The position numbers and the translations under genes are program-made. The notes under the pieces are model-generated. The model saw only the letters and a list, made by a program, of their open reading frames with translations, did not search any database and was not told where the DNA came from. DNA of 64,000 nt from Micromonospora sediminicola. Its GTDB lineage: Bacteria; Actinomycetota; Actinomycetes; Mycobacteriales; Micromonosporaceae. Location of the stretch: assembly GCF_900089585.1 (NCBI RefSeq), contig NZ_FLRH01000003.1:4579123-4643122 (forward strand), in the 5' to 3' direction. Of the stretch, positions 8,466-17,068 are shown piece after piece (position 1 is the first letter of the stretch; each line of letters starts with the position of its first letter).

Positions 8466-9719
8466 ATGAGAAAATTCTGGTTGTACACCGGAGCGACGGC
8501 CATCTCCATGGCCGGAAACACGTTCCTGTACCTGGCCGTGCCGTGGGCACTGCTCGAACACACCGGATCCGGCCTGCTCGCGGTCACGAGCATGGCCGCT
8601 CAGACCGCACCGTTCCTGCTCGCCCCGCTCCTCGGCGCGTTCATCGACCGGCACGACCGGCGCACCCTGTTCATCGCCGGCGAGATCGTCCAGTGCGCCG
8701 CCGTCGCGATGATCCCGCTGCTGCTCATGCTCCACCAGGTCGCCCTGGTCTTCGTCATGCTCGCCGTCATGGGCCTGGCCAAGGTCGTCTCCGACGTCGC
8801 CGGCGACTACGGCCTGATCCCCGCCCTCGTTCCTCGCGAGCGGCTCGACCAGGCCGCCAGCTGGTTCAACTCCGCGCAGCTCGTCGCCCGGTTCGCCGGC
8901 CCGGCACTGGCCGGCCTGACGATCGCCGCCGCCGGTGTCACCTGGGCCCTCATCATCGACGCCGGCAGCTTCCTCGTCACCGCCGTCGCCGCCCTGTTCC
9001 TGCCCAGGGTGCGCACCGCCATCGAACAACACGGCCCCACCATGCGCGAACAGATCCGCGCCGGGATCGCCTACTTCCGGGCCCGCCCCGACCTGCGCCG
9101 GCTCACCGCCGCGGTGGCGCTCTACAACCTCGGCGCCGGCGCCGTCGAGCCCACCATCCTCACCATCGGCACCGACCACTGGAACTGGTCCCCCGGCGCC
9201 CTCGGCATCGCCGTCTCCTTCGGCGCCGTCGCCGCCGCCGTCGGCTCCTGGGTCAGCCCCCTCGCACCCCACGGCCCGCACCGCCGCCACCTGCGCGTGG
9301 GCGTGTGGCTCGGCGTCGCGGCCCTCGGCTCACTCGGCCTGCTGTTCGTCGCGCCCATCCTCGTCATCATCGCGTTCTGCCTGCTCTGCTTCGGTGAGGG
9401 CGGCGTCAACGCGACGACCATGGCCTACCGTCAGGCCGAGATCCCCGCCGAACTCTCCGGCCGGGTCAACGCCGTCATCCGCACGTTCATCACCGGCACC
9501 GTGCCGCTGTCGTCGCTCCTGCTCGGTCTCACCGTCGGCTTCACCGGCTCCTTCCTCGTCTTCCTCCCCGCTGCCGTCACCGCCGTGCTCGCCGTCGTCA
9601 TCTGGACCACGTCGCCCACCCGCGCCAGCAGCGCGCCGGATCCGGCGCCCACACCCGGGCCCGTCCCCACCGAGACCCCGGCCATGGCGCACGCCGTGCC
9701 GCAGGAAGCGGCGCGGTGA
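8466..9719 (+). CDS. MFS exporter (12-TM drug/metabolite type)
   Basis: This 417-aa integral membrane protein has about twelve hydrophobic segments and the MFS loop signature between TM2 and TM3 (LGAFIDRHDRR), as in the actinobacterial MFS_3/EntS-like family. The ATG at 8,466 is chosen because it begins directly at MRKFWLYTGATAISMAGN, the first transmembrane helix; the longer ORF adds a low-complexity, non-membrane N-terminus. Its stop overlaps the next start (GTGA), so it is cotranslated with the second ligase. It is the probable exporter or self-resistance pump of the cluster product. Confidence 0.85.
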   Translation: MRKFWLYTGATAISMAGNTFLYLAVPWALLEHTGSGLLAVTSMAAQTAPFLLAPLLGAFIDRHDRRTLFIAGEIVQCAAVAMIPLLLMLHQVALVFVMLAVMGLAKVVSDVAGDYGLIPALVPRERLDQAASWFNSAQLVARFAGPALAGLTIAAAGVTWALIIDAGSFLVTAVAALFLPRVRTAIEQHGPTMREQIRAGIAYFRARPDLRRLTAAVALYNLGAGAVEPTILTIGTDHWNWSPGALGIAVSFGAVAAAVGSWVSPLAPHGPHRRHLRVGVWLGVAALGSLGLLFVAPILVIIAFCLLCFGEGGVNATTMAYRQAEIPAELSGRVNAVIRTFITGTVPLSSLLLGLTVGFTGSFLVFLPAAVTAVLAVVIWTTSPTRASSAPDPAPTPGPVPTETPAMAHAVPQEAAR

Positions 9720-10969
9720 CCATGGCCGGCGTGCTGCTCGTCAACTCCAACTGCCGCACCGGGGCCCGGCTCCTGCAGGACCGCCCCGACGTCCGGCTCT
9801 CCGTCATCACCATCGAGAAGTACCGGCACTTCTACGACCCCGGCACCGACGTCGAACTCGTCGACTCGGTCGCCGACCTCACCGGCGTGCGGCTCGCCGC
9901 GCTGCGGATCCGCGAGCGGCACCCGTTCGACTGGGTGGTCGCGCCCTCCGAGTGGAGCGTCCAGGCCGGCGGCTACCTCCGCTCGTACCTGGGCCTGCCC
10001 GGCCCCGGATACGAAGTCGCCAACGCGTTCTCGAACAAGTTCGTGATGAAGCAGAAACTGGCGGCGGCCGGCCTGCCCGTCACCGCCTTCCGACGCCTGG
10101 AGGCCCTCGGCGACACGGTCGAGGCCGCCCGCCACCTCGGCTGGCCCGTCGTCGTCAAACGGGTCTGCGGCGGCGGCGCCGGATACGTCGTCGTCGTCCG
10201 CGACGCCGACCACCTGCGGGAGGTCTTCGCCGAGGACAGCCGCGCCGCCATGCGCACCGCGCCGTTCCCGCTCATGGCCGAGCGCATGGTCGACATCGAA
10301 GCCGAATACCACTGCGACGGTGTCGTCGTCGACGGACAGGTCAGGTTCGCGGCGGTGTCCCGCTACTTCGCCCCCGTCCTCGACAGCGTCGGCGGCGTCA
10401 TCGGCTCGTACACGCTGCCCGACCGCGACCCCGAGGCGCGCCTCATCGCCGACCTGCACACCCAGGTCGTCGACGCCCTCGGGCTGCACGACGGCGTCAC
10501 CCACCTCGAGGTCCTCAAGAGCCCGAGCGAGTACCTCATCGGCGAGATCGCCTGCCGTCCCGGCGGCGGCGGCATCACCGCCCAGATCCGCCACCAGTAC
10601 GGCGTGGACCTATGGGACACCTTCCTCGACCTCGCCACCGGCATCGGTGTCGACGTGGCCCGGGCGCCCCGCGACGATCACATGATCCAGTACATGCTGC
10701 CCCGGCCCGCCGGGACGGTCACCGCCATCACCAGCCGCGACGAACTCCTTCGCCTCGACTGCGTCGTCGACGCCAGCATCACCACCCACGTCGGCGACAC
10801 CGTCCGCGGCCCGGTCGACTCCTCCACCTACGCCGGCGTCGTCGTCATGCGTGCCGCCACCGCCGGGGACATCGACCGCAGCATCGCCGCCGTCGACGCC
10901 GCCTTCCACATCGACGTCACCGACCCCGCCCGCACCACCGTCCCGGCCGGCGGCGGGCCCACGACCTGA
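9716..10969 (+). CDS. ATP-grasp ligase (copy 2)
   Basis: This 417-aa paralogue of the ligase at 6,022-7,275 has the same length and domain order. It conserves the ANAFSNKFVMKQK block, the ATP-binding lysine segment (WPVVVKRVCGGGAGYVVVV), and the metal-binding end (EVLKSPSEYLIGEIACRPGGGG). The GTG at 9,716 overlaps the MFS stop by 4 nt; an ATG 6 nt later is an alternative. Two ligases imply at least two amide bonds or two alternative amine partners. The stop is followed by only 42 bp before the convergent resistance-type gene. Confidence 0.85.
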   Translation: MTMAGVLLVNSNCRTGARLLQDRPDVRLSVITIEKYRHFYDPGTDVELVDSVADLTGVRLAALRIRERHPFDWVVAPSEWSVQAGGYLRSYLGLPGPGYEVANAFSNKFVMKQKLAAAGLPVTAFRRLEALGDTVEAARHLGWPVVVKRVCGGGAGYVVVVRDADHLREVFAEDSRAAMRTAPFPLMAERMVDIEAEYHCDGVVVDGQVRFAAVSRYFAPVLDSVGGVIGSYTLPDRDPEARLIADLHTQVVDALGLHDGVTHLEVLKSPSEYLIGEIACRPGGGGITAQIRHQYGVDLWDTFLDLATGIGVDVARAPRDDHMIQYMLPRPAGTVTAITSRDELLRLDCVVDASITTHVGDTVRGPVDSSTYAGVVVMRAATAGDIDRSIAAVDAAFHIDVTDPARTTVPAGGGPTT

Positions 10970-11011
10970 CCGGCGGACGCCGGTCCGGGCACCCGCCGCC
11001 GCCGGAGCGAC

Positions 11012-12967
11012 CTACCGCGGTACGGCGCGGAACCACGCCTCCCGGTCGCCCGGATCGGGTCCGCGCCGGGGCGCCGTCGGTGACTCCTCGGCCGTGACCG
11101 GCGCGTAGTGGTCGAAGGTGGTGCTCAGGACGGCCTCGCCACCGGTGAGGTCGGGCAGCGCGGCGACGACCTGTGGCACCCGCGCGGACGGCAGGGTGCC
11201 GCTCACCTCCAGGTACCCGCCGGCCAGTGTGGTGTCGTGGACGACCGCGCCCAACCGGCCCAGCAGCGCCATCACCGTCTCCACGGCACGCTGCGGAAGG
11301 TTGACGTCGAACCGCTCGACCGGCTGGCACACCCGGGTACCCGCCCGTCGCAACGCCGCGGCGACCACGACCGGGGCGAGGTTGCGGAAGTCCGCCGCCA
11401 CGCTCGACATGGACTTGGCGAACTTCTGGTGCGAACTGCTCTGTCGCGGCCAGTACCGGGAGGCGGTCATGGTGACCGTGCAGTCGGTGACCGGCCAGCC
11501 GTACCGGCCCTGCCGGAGGGCGGCCCGCACGCCCTCCTCGGTGGCGGCGACGAACGCCGGTGGCAGTCGGCCGGGCTCGACACCCGGCCGGAACTCGATG
11601 CCGTGCCCGACCGGGGCCGCCTCGATCCGCAGACCCAACCCGGCCAGGTAGGGATTGCCGCGCTCGTTCGCCCGTTCCTCGGCGGTTCCGGTGCCGGCGA
11701 CCCGTTCGATGCAGGCCGTCGACGTGCCGGAGAACCGCACCCGGACGCCGTAGCGGTCCGCCATGAGGGCGGCCAGCACCTCCTTCTGCACCTCGCCGTG
11801 CAGGCGGATTACCGCCTCCGCCTCCCGCTCGTCCAGCCGCAGGTCGACCAGCGGGTCCTCGTCGGCCAGCTCGGCCAGACCGGCGAACATCGCCAGGCGC
11901 TGCTCCGGGTCGACCGGCTCGACGACGGCCTGTCTGGTCGGGGGTGGGAACCGGTAGACGTGTCGCCGCGGCGGGTCCCCGATGTGCTGGCCGATCCGGG
12001 CCGACACGCCGCGCACCGCGGCGATCTGTCCGGCGGAGACCGAGGGACGCACCAGGACGCCGTCGGGCTCGATGACGGCGATCTGGGTCACCGTCTGCGG
12101 GCGGCTTCCGGCCAGCTGCACCCGATCCCGCACCTGCAGCCGCCCGGACCACAACCGCAGCCAGGCCCGCCGGCCGTGCCCGTCCCGATCCACGGCGAAG
12201 ACGGTGCCCGCCAGCGGGCCGTCCCGCTCGGCGCCGCGCGGCAGCAGGTCGGCGAGGAGGTGACACAGCTGCCGTACGCCGGCTCCGGTGATCGCCGAGC
12301 CGCACGCCACCGGGGTGAGCTCGGCGCGGCGGACCCCGCTCCGGATCGCCCGCCGGACGTCGCGGACGCGCACCGGCTCGTTCGCCAGCCACCGCGCCGC
12401 CACCGGGTCGTCGACCTCCGCCACCGCCTCGACCACCGGCTCGGCGTCGAGGCCCACGGCCCGCACCCGGGCCTCGGCACCACCCTGGCCGGCGACCGCG
12501 GTGAGCAGGACCGGACGTGCCCCGAGCCGCTGGCGCACCTGGCCCACCACCCGGTCGACGTCGGCGCCGCGGCGGTCCACCTTGTTGAGGAACACCACCG
12601 TCGGCACACCGATGCGGCGCAGCGCCCGCCAGATGGCGACGGTCTGCGGCTGGACACCCTCCACACTCGACACCACGAGCACGGCGGCGTCCAGCACGGC
12701 CAGCGAACGCTCGACCTCCGCGATGAAGTCGGGGTGACCGGGGGTGTCCAGCAGGTTGATACGCAGATCACCGATCGTGATGGACGTGACGGCCGCCCGG
12801 ATGGTGATGCCGCGCCGGCGCTCCAACTCCATCGAGTCGGTCCGCGTCGTGCCGGCGTCGACGCTGCCCGGCCGGGACACGGCGCCGGCCTCGTAGAGCA
12901 GGCGTTCGGTCAGGCTGGTCTTGCCGGCGTCAACATGGGCGACGATTCCGAGGTTCACCAGGGCCAA
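11012..12967 (-). CDS. Ribosomal protection GTPase, OtrA/TetM family
   Basis: This 651-aa protein matches the length of tetracycline ribosomal protection proteins. GTPase motifs are intact: G1 HVDAGKTSL (about 10-18), switch I RRGITIRAAV, G3 DTPGH (about 74-78) and G4 NKVD (about 129-132). EF-G-like domains II-V follow, ending in a domain V segment (DLTGGEAVLSTTFDHY). The TTG start is preceded by GGAG at about 10 nt; a GTG three codons on is possible. Family members release tetracycline from the A site, but many actinomycete copies have no proven resistance role. It abuts the biosynthetic cluster, so self-resistance is possible but unproven. Confidence 0.85.
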   Translation of the reverse strand: MALVNLGIVAHVDAGKTSLTERLLYEAGAVSRPGSVDAGTTRTDSMELERRRGITIRAAVTSITIGDLRINLLDTPGHPDFIAEVERSLAVLDAAVLVVSSVEGVQPQTVAIWRALRRIGVPTVVFLNKVDRRGADVDRVVGQVRQRLGARPVLLTAVAGQGGAEARVRAVGLDAEPVVEAVAEVDDPVAARWLANEPVRVRDVRRAIRSGVRRAELTPVACGSAITGAGVRQLCHLLADLLPRGAERDGPLAGTVFAVDRDGHGRRAWLRLWSGRLQVRDRVQLAGSRPQTVTQIAVIEPDGVLVRPSVSAGQIAAVRGVSARIGQHIGDPPRRHVYRFPPPTRQAVVEPVDPEQRLAMFAGLAELADEDPLVDLRLDEREAEAVIRLHGEVQKEVLAALMADRYGVRVRFSGTSTACIERVAGTGTAEERANERGNPYLAGLGLRIEAAPVGHGIEFRPGVEPGRLPPAFVAATEEGVRAALRQGRYGWPVTDCTVTMTASRYWPRQSSSHQKFAKSMSSVAADFRNLAPVVVAAALRRAGTRVCQPVERFDVNLPQRAVETVMALLGRLGAVVHDTTLAGGYLEVSGTLPSARVPQVVAALPDLTGGEAVLSTTFDHYAPVTAEESPTAPRRGPDPGDREAWFRAVPR

Positions 12968-13163
12968 GGCAGGACTCCACGGTCAGACGGTCAGGGGTCC
13001 GGAGCGTGGAAGCTGCTCGCACTGTCACTCCTCGTCGTGGTCGTCGTGGCCGAACTCGCGGCCCGCCCGGTACGGCGGCGAGCAGTCTCCAGGTTGGCAC
13101 GACCGGCCCGCCGCCGCCACCGGAATCGGTCCCCGGGTCCACCCCAGCCGGCCCGACCCCGGA

Positions 13164-14114
13164 TCATCGCGCGGCGGCCACCCGGAGCGTGCGCCGCGCC
13201 GTCCTGAGCTCCCCCGCGCTGGGCCAGGGGTAGATGGTGACGCGGTTGCCGAGCGCCGCCAGTCGGGCGGCGGCGCCGGGCCGGTCACCGGCGAGCCGCA
13301 GGACGTACGAGAAGCTGCACTCCGCCTGGACCCAACCGTGCACCGGCCGGTAGTCCGGGTGCCCGACCGAACGGGCCACGGCGCCGCGGATCTCGTGGAG
13401 CACGGCCGGCGACCGCAGGTGCGCGATGCCCGACTCGTACGCGAACTCCAGGTGGGCGTCGGCGACGGCCGCCGCGTTGAGCGATCCGGGCGGCGCCGTC
13501 TTGGCGCAGTGCCGGGCGAAGCCGAGCAACCGGTCCAGCGAGCCGCCCCACTTCGGACACAGCTGCTGGACGTGGGTGAGCTGGGCGAAGAACGGATCCG
13601 GCCGGGCCTTCGCGGCGCGCTCGTACCGACGGTTCGCCTCCGCCTGCCCCATCTCGAGACCCCGGGCGGTGCGCAGCCGCGCCGTCCACGCGGCGATGTT
13701 GCCCGGCTCTTCCGCGGTCACCTCGCCGAGCACCCGCTCGGCCTCGTGCAGGATCTGGTGGAAGGACGCGAACTGGCCGCGGCTGGTGTAGCGGGCGCGC
13801 GCCGACCCCCGGGCCTGCCACGCCATCCACACCAGCCGGGCGCCGAGCAGCGTTCCGGCCAGGGTGGACTCGGCCGGTCCGCCTCCCGCCACGCGCAGGA
13901 ACGTCTCCACGCCCCTCGTCTCGGCGACCATCGCGGTGGCGACCGTCGGGTCGTCGTGCTCCGGCAACCGGTCGAAGAAGGCGACGACGGCCGGCCAGTC
14001 CCTGGCGCGCAGCGCCCGCCGCAGCGGCGCCAGATCGGCGTAGTGGTCGACGAGGTCGTAGCTCGGCACCCCGAGCAGGGAGGGGATCTTGGGGAGACGC
14101 ACGCTGGAGAGCAT
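13164..14114 (-). CDS. Hypothetical helical-repeat protein
   Basis: A protein of about 316 aa, rich in Ala/Arg/Leu, with a regular helical pattern resembling TPR or DUF4034-type proteins. I see no signal peptide, membrane segment or catalytic motif. The ATG at 14,114 (MLSSVRLPKIP) is favoured because the upstream part of the ORF is low-complexity, but no strong ribosome binding site supports it. It stands alone between the ribosomal protection gene and the M56 operon, with no neighbour that suggests a function. Confidence 0.6.
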   Translation of the reverse strand: MLSSVRLPKIPSLLGVPSYDLVDHYADLAPLRRALRARDWPAVVAFFDRLPEHDDPTVATAMVAETRGVETFLRVAGGGPAESTLAGTLLGARLVWMAWQARGSARARYTSRGQFASFHQILHEAERVLGEVTAEEPGNIAAWTARLRTARGLEMGQAEANRRYERAAKARPDPFFAQLTHVQQLCPKWGGSLDRLLGFARHCAKTAPPGSLNAAAVADAHLEFAYESGIAHLRSPAVLHEIRGAVARSVGHPDYRPVHGWVQAECSFSYVLRLAGDRPGAAARLAALGNRVTIYPWPSAGELRTARRTLRVAAAR

Positions 14115-14297
14115 AGGAGCAGGAGGCCCACTGTCGGCTACCCCGATCGGGCCGAGACGGCAACCGCAGCCGGTTCGCCGATCCGCCACAGGACGTTCGT
14201 GGACGGTGGAGCGGCGGGTCGCGGCCGGCCGTACCGTCGCCGTCGGCCCGTTCCGGCGGGCACGTGGTAGGTCACACCGCTGACGTAGACCCCGGCG

Positions 14298-15221
14298 CTA
14301 CCGGCAGAACAGGATTCCGGTGGCCACGCCGACGCCCAGCGGTGCGATCAGGGCGGCGGAGGCGAGCACGACGCGGGCGAGCAGGTTGCGACGGTGCGGG
14401 TGGCGTCCCTGGAGGCGTTGCAGGCGGACGGCCACGTCGGCCCCGGCCATCGACAGCGTGGACAACGGGTGCGGCGCGCCGGCGAAGGTCAGCAGCGCGT
14501 CGCGTACCGCGGTTTCGCCGCATTCTCGGACCGCTGCGGCGTCGGCGCGCAGTTCGACGAGCAGACGCACGGCCGAGGGCGCCTGCCGGGTCAGCGGCAG
14601 CCACGGTACGGCTGCCGCGAGCCCTTCCACGGCGGCGACGAGGAGATGATGGCGCTCGCGCAGGTGGGCGCGTTCGTGACTGAGCACCGCGGCGAGCTGG
14701 TCCGCCGGGAGGTCACCGGCGGCACTGGCCAGGACAGTCAGCCCGCGGGTTCCGCCGATGCTGTAGGCCATCGGGGTCGGGTGCGGAATCCACAGTACCG
14801 CCGCCGCACCGGACTCCGCCGGCCCGCCGGCGAGCGTGAGCAGGTCCGCGTGGGCCCGCCGCGCGTGGTGGGCGCGGCGGGCCCGGCGGGCGCACGTCGC
14901 CGTGAACCGGGTGAGCACGGCCAGCAGGATCAGGGCTCCGACCGCTCCGGCGATCTCGTCGGCGGCGGGTCGCCGGTCGGGTCGCGCCCAGTGCCAGCAC
15001 AGGCGGGCGAGGTCGTGCAGCGCCCACTGCCGGGCACTGTCCGGTGCGAGGAGCATCGCGATGGTCAAAACGAAGGTGGCGATCACGGCGGCGAGCAGAC
15101 CGAACCAGCCGAGCAGCATCGCGAACGGGTCGGCGACGTGGCGGAAGCACAGCCGCAACGCGGCCGGGCCCCACCAGGCGACGACCGTCGCCCCGGTGGC
15201 GAGGGCGAGCGCGAGGCTCAC
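14298..15221 (-). CDS. M56-family (BlaR1-like) membrane metallopeptidase
   Basis: This 307-aa protein has three or four transmembrane helices, two in the first 100 residues (SLALALATGATVVAWW and GWFGLLAAVIATFVLTIAML). The zinc-protease motif HERAH lies around residue 195, with the downstream glutamate region (LVELRADAAAV). The C-terminal sensor domain of true BlaR1 is missing, as in most actinobacterial members. The start GTG overlaps the BlaI stop by 4 nt, the classic blaI-blaR arrangement. It probably cleaves the BlaI repressor upon a signal. The trailing helix ends at GVGVATGILFCR. Confidence 0.85.
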   Translation of the reverse strand: MSLALALATGATVVAWWGPAALRLCFRHVADPFAMLLGWFGLLAAVIATFVLTIAMLLAPDSARQWALHDLARLCWHWARPDRRPAADEIAGAVGALILLAVLTRFTATCARRARRAHHARRAHADLLTLAGGPAESGAAAVLWIPHPTPMAYSIGGTRGLTVLASAAGDLPADQLAAVLSHERAHLRERHHLLVAAVEGLAAAVPWLPLTRQAPSAVRLLVELRADAAAVRECGETAVRDALLTFAGAPHPLSTLSMAGADVAVRLQRLQGRHPHRRNLLARVVLASAALIAPLGVGVATGILFCR

Positions 15222-15580
15222 GCGTCGGACTCCCGCTCGTCGATGACCCGACGCAGGATGTGCAGCTCGTGGTCGGAGGCGGACCGGGCGAAGTGCAGGA
15301 GCACCAGGTCGGGGTGGGCGCTCGTCTCGATGACCCGACGCACGGTGCGCGCGGTGATCTCCTCGCGGGTGCCGGCGGCACGGTAGCGGTAGGCCTTGCC
15401 GTCCTTGTCCCGTACGACCCAGCCCTTGCGGTGCAGGTTGTCCAGCACGGTGAGCACGGTGGTGTAGGCCAGGGCCCGGTCGGCGGTCACCGCGTCGAGG
15501 ACGTCGCGCACGAGCAGGGGGTTGGCGGCACGCCAGAGGACGTCCATCACGGCCGATTCGAGTTTGCCCAGTTCCGCCAC
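15218..15580 (-). CDS. BlaI/MecI/CopY-family repressor
   Basis: This 120-aa winged-helix protein has the BlaI hallmark DVLWRAANPLLVRDVLDAV and recognition-helix region AYTTVLTVLDNLHRKGWV. The C-terminal part is the dimerisation helix pair. The GTG start is preceded by AAGGGGA. It is coupled to the M56 peptidase gene by a 4-bp overlap. Its probable operator is the TACTACA-like palindrome at 16,984-17,003 ahead of the first gene of this operon, which would make the operon autoregulated. Confidence 0.9.
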   Translation of the reverse strand: MAELGKLESAVMDVLWRAANPLLVRDVLDAVTADRALAYTTVLTVLDNLHRKGWVVRDKDGKAYRYRAAGTREEITARTVRRVIETSAHPDLVLLHFARSASDHELHILRRVIDERESDA

Positions 15581-15685
15581 GTGATCCCCTTCCGTGTGCG
15601 TCAGGGTACGTGAGCGACAGGGCGGCTTCCCACCCGCAGACGGCCGGTCCCGACAACGGACGCCGGGACCGGCCGGGCCTGCCGT

Positions 15686-16375
15686 CTACAGCCGGTCGAG
15701 GATCCTCTGCAGGATCTGCACCTCGCTGGCCTGATCCGCGGCGATCCTCGCGGCGAGCGCCTTGGCCTCGGGATTGCTGCCCTCGGCCTGCTCGGTCCTG
15801 GCCATGTCGATGGCGCCGTTGTGGTGGGCGATCATCATCTGGGCGAACATCCTGTCGAACGCGGCGCCCTTGGCGGCGGCGAGGTCCGTCATCTGCTGCT
15901 CGGACATCATGCCGGGCATGCCCGCGTCCATACCGGGCATGTCGCGCCCGGGGCTGGCGGACATGCCGGGCATGTCATGGCCGGGCGTGGCGCTCATGCC
16001 GGGCATGCTGTGGTCGCTCGGCAGGTCCGTGGGCCTGCCCCAGGCCGTGAGCCACCCCTTCATGGTCGTGATCTCCGGGTCCTGCGCCGCCTTGATCTTG
16101 GCAGCCAGGTCCTTCAGTTCGGGGTCGCTCGCGCGGGTCGGAGCCAGATCGGCCACGGCGACCGCCTGCTGGTGGTGCGGAATCATCATCTGGGCGAACA
16201 TCACGTCCGCGTCGTTCGCGCTGGCGTCGGCCGAGGACGACGCGCTCGGCGTCGAGCCGCCGGTGCCGTGGGCCATGCCGCCGGTGTCGTCCGCGCCGCC
16301 GCATGCGGCGGTGGCGAGCAGGGCGGTCAGAGCGACGCCCGCGAGGGCGGCGCGGCGCAGGATGGTGGGCTTCAT
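15686..16375 (-). CDS. DUF305 lipoprotein, methionine-rich
   Basis: This 229-aa protein has a lipoprotein signal peptide (RRAALAGVALTALLATAAC, lipobox Cys at about residue 22). It has two HH-containing segments typical of DUF305 (FAQMMIPHHQQAV and FAQMMIAHHNGAI), separated by a Met-rich linker with repeated MPGM units. Met/His-rich sequence of this kind suggests binding of copper(I) outside the membrane. The start ATG at 16,375 opens the signal peptide. It lies between the DUF6153-like gene and blaI on the same strand. Confidence 0.85.
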   Translation of the reverse strand: MKPTILRRAALAGVALTALLATAACGGADDTGGMAHGTGGSTPSASSSADASANDADVMFAQMMIPHHQQAVAVADLAPTRASDPELKDLAAKIKAAQDPEITTMKGWLTAWGRPTDLPSDHSMPGMSATPGHDMPGMSASPGRDMPGMDAGMPGMMSEQQMTDLAAAKGAAFDRMFAQMMIAHHNGAIDMARTEQAEGSNPEAKALAARIAADQASEVQILQRILDRL

Positions 16376-16452
16376 CAGGTACGTGGTCCTTGTCGTGAGG
16401 TGTGCCGGAACAGGGCCGTCGGGTCCGGGTGAGGTCCCGGACCGGGGTCTGC

Positions 16453-16914
16453 TCACGTGCGCAGGACCGTTCCGGCTCGCAGTCGCAGCCCGATGGGCCG
16501 GCGGGGCGGACCCCGGTCCGGGCGAATGTCCCGGGAGCGGAGGCCAAGCGGCGCGCCGGAGATCCGGCGGCGGTGCCGCAGCAGGGACAGGGCGCCGAGC
16601 ACCATGGCGCCACCCAGCACCGCGAGGCACACGGTGAACGCGTGCATCCCGTCGTGGTGCCCGGGCGAGCCGTCGGCGGCGGGTGCGGTGACGCTCGCGT
16701 GAACGGTGCTCGCGTGCCCGGCGTGGAGGGCCCCGGCCCCGGCCTCGGCCGGGTGGCCGAGGGTGTGCATGCCGAACACGCCGAGCGTCACGGCGACGAG
16801 CAGCGCCAGCCGCAGCAGCGGATGGGGCCCACGCGCCGGCCGACGCGTCAGTCGACGCGTCGACGAAGCGAAGGGTCGTGGCGGGCCTGGGCGGTCCACC
16901 CGCGGCTGTCGCAT
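16453..16914 (-). CDS. DUF6153-like small membrane protein
   Basis: This 153-aa protein has a transmembrane helix (LLRLALLVAVTLGVFGMHTLGH), a short His-rich extracellular stretch (HAGHAS, GHHDGMHAF) and a second helix around a conserved Cys (TVCLAVLGGAMVLGAL). It resembles the DUF6153 family that usually neighbours DUF305 genes; the assignment is from memory of the family pattern. The ATG at 16,914 follows GGGGGT. It heads the DUF6153-DUF305-BlaI-M56 operon. The His residues fit metal handling. Confidence 0.65.
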   Translation of the reverse strand: MRQPRVDRPGPPRPFASSTRRLTRRPARGPHPLLRLALLVAVTLGVFGMHTLGHPAEAGAGALHAGHASTVHASVTAPAADGSPGHHDGMHAFTVCLAVLGGAMVLGALSLLRHRRRISGAPLGLRSRDIRPDRGPPRRPIGLRLRAGTVLRT

Positions 16915-16983
16915 GTCACCCCCGCACGTTCGGCCGACCGTGTGGCGTCTGGCGGCAGAGGTCGTCCGCACCGACTCGCACTT

Positions 16984-17003
16984 CTACTACAGGTCTATAG
17001 TAG
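16984..17003. promoter_or_regulatory. BlaI-type operator and promoter
   Basis: The 20-bp sequence CTACTACAGGTCTATAGTAG is a near-palindrome of the TACTACA/TGTAGTA kind bound by BlaI/MecI repressors. A TACTAT/TATAGA -10-like hexamer on the minus strand overlaps it. It lies 70 bp upstream of the DUF6153-like gene and after the P-type ATPase stop, so it should control the DUF6153-DUF305-BlaI-M56 operon. Confidence 0.65.
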
Positions 17004-17068
17004 ATGAGATATCACGGCTGACAGACGTGGGTACGACGAACGCCCGGATCTGGCCGCGGTGCGCTCCG

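Noticed and set aside
7184..9397. Long plus-strand ORF over the ATP-grasp/TauD region
   Set aside because: It is a shadow of minus-strand genes with clear catalytic motifs; its translation is low-complexity.
8935..11097. Long plus-strand ORF over MFS and ATP-grasp 2
   Set aside because: Ser/Pro/Arg-rich shadow frame of two convincing genes in other frames.
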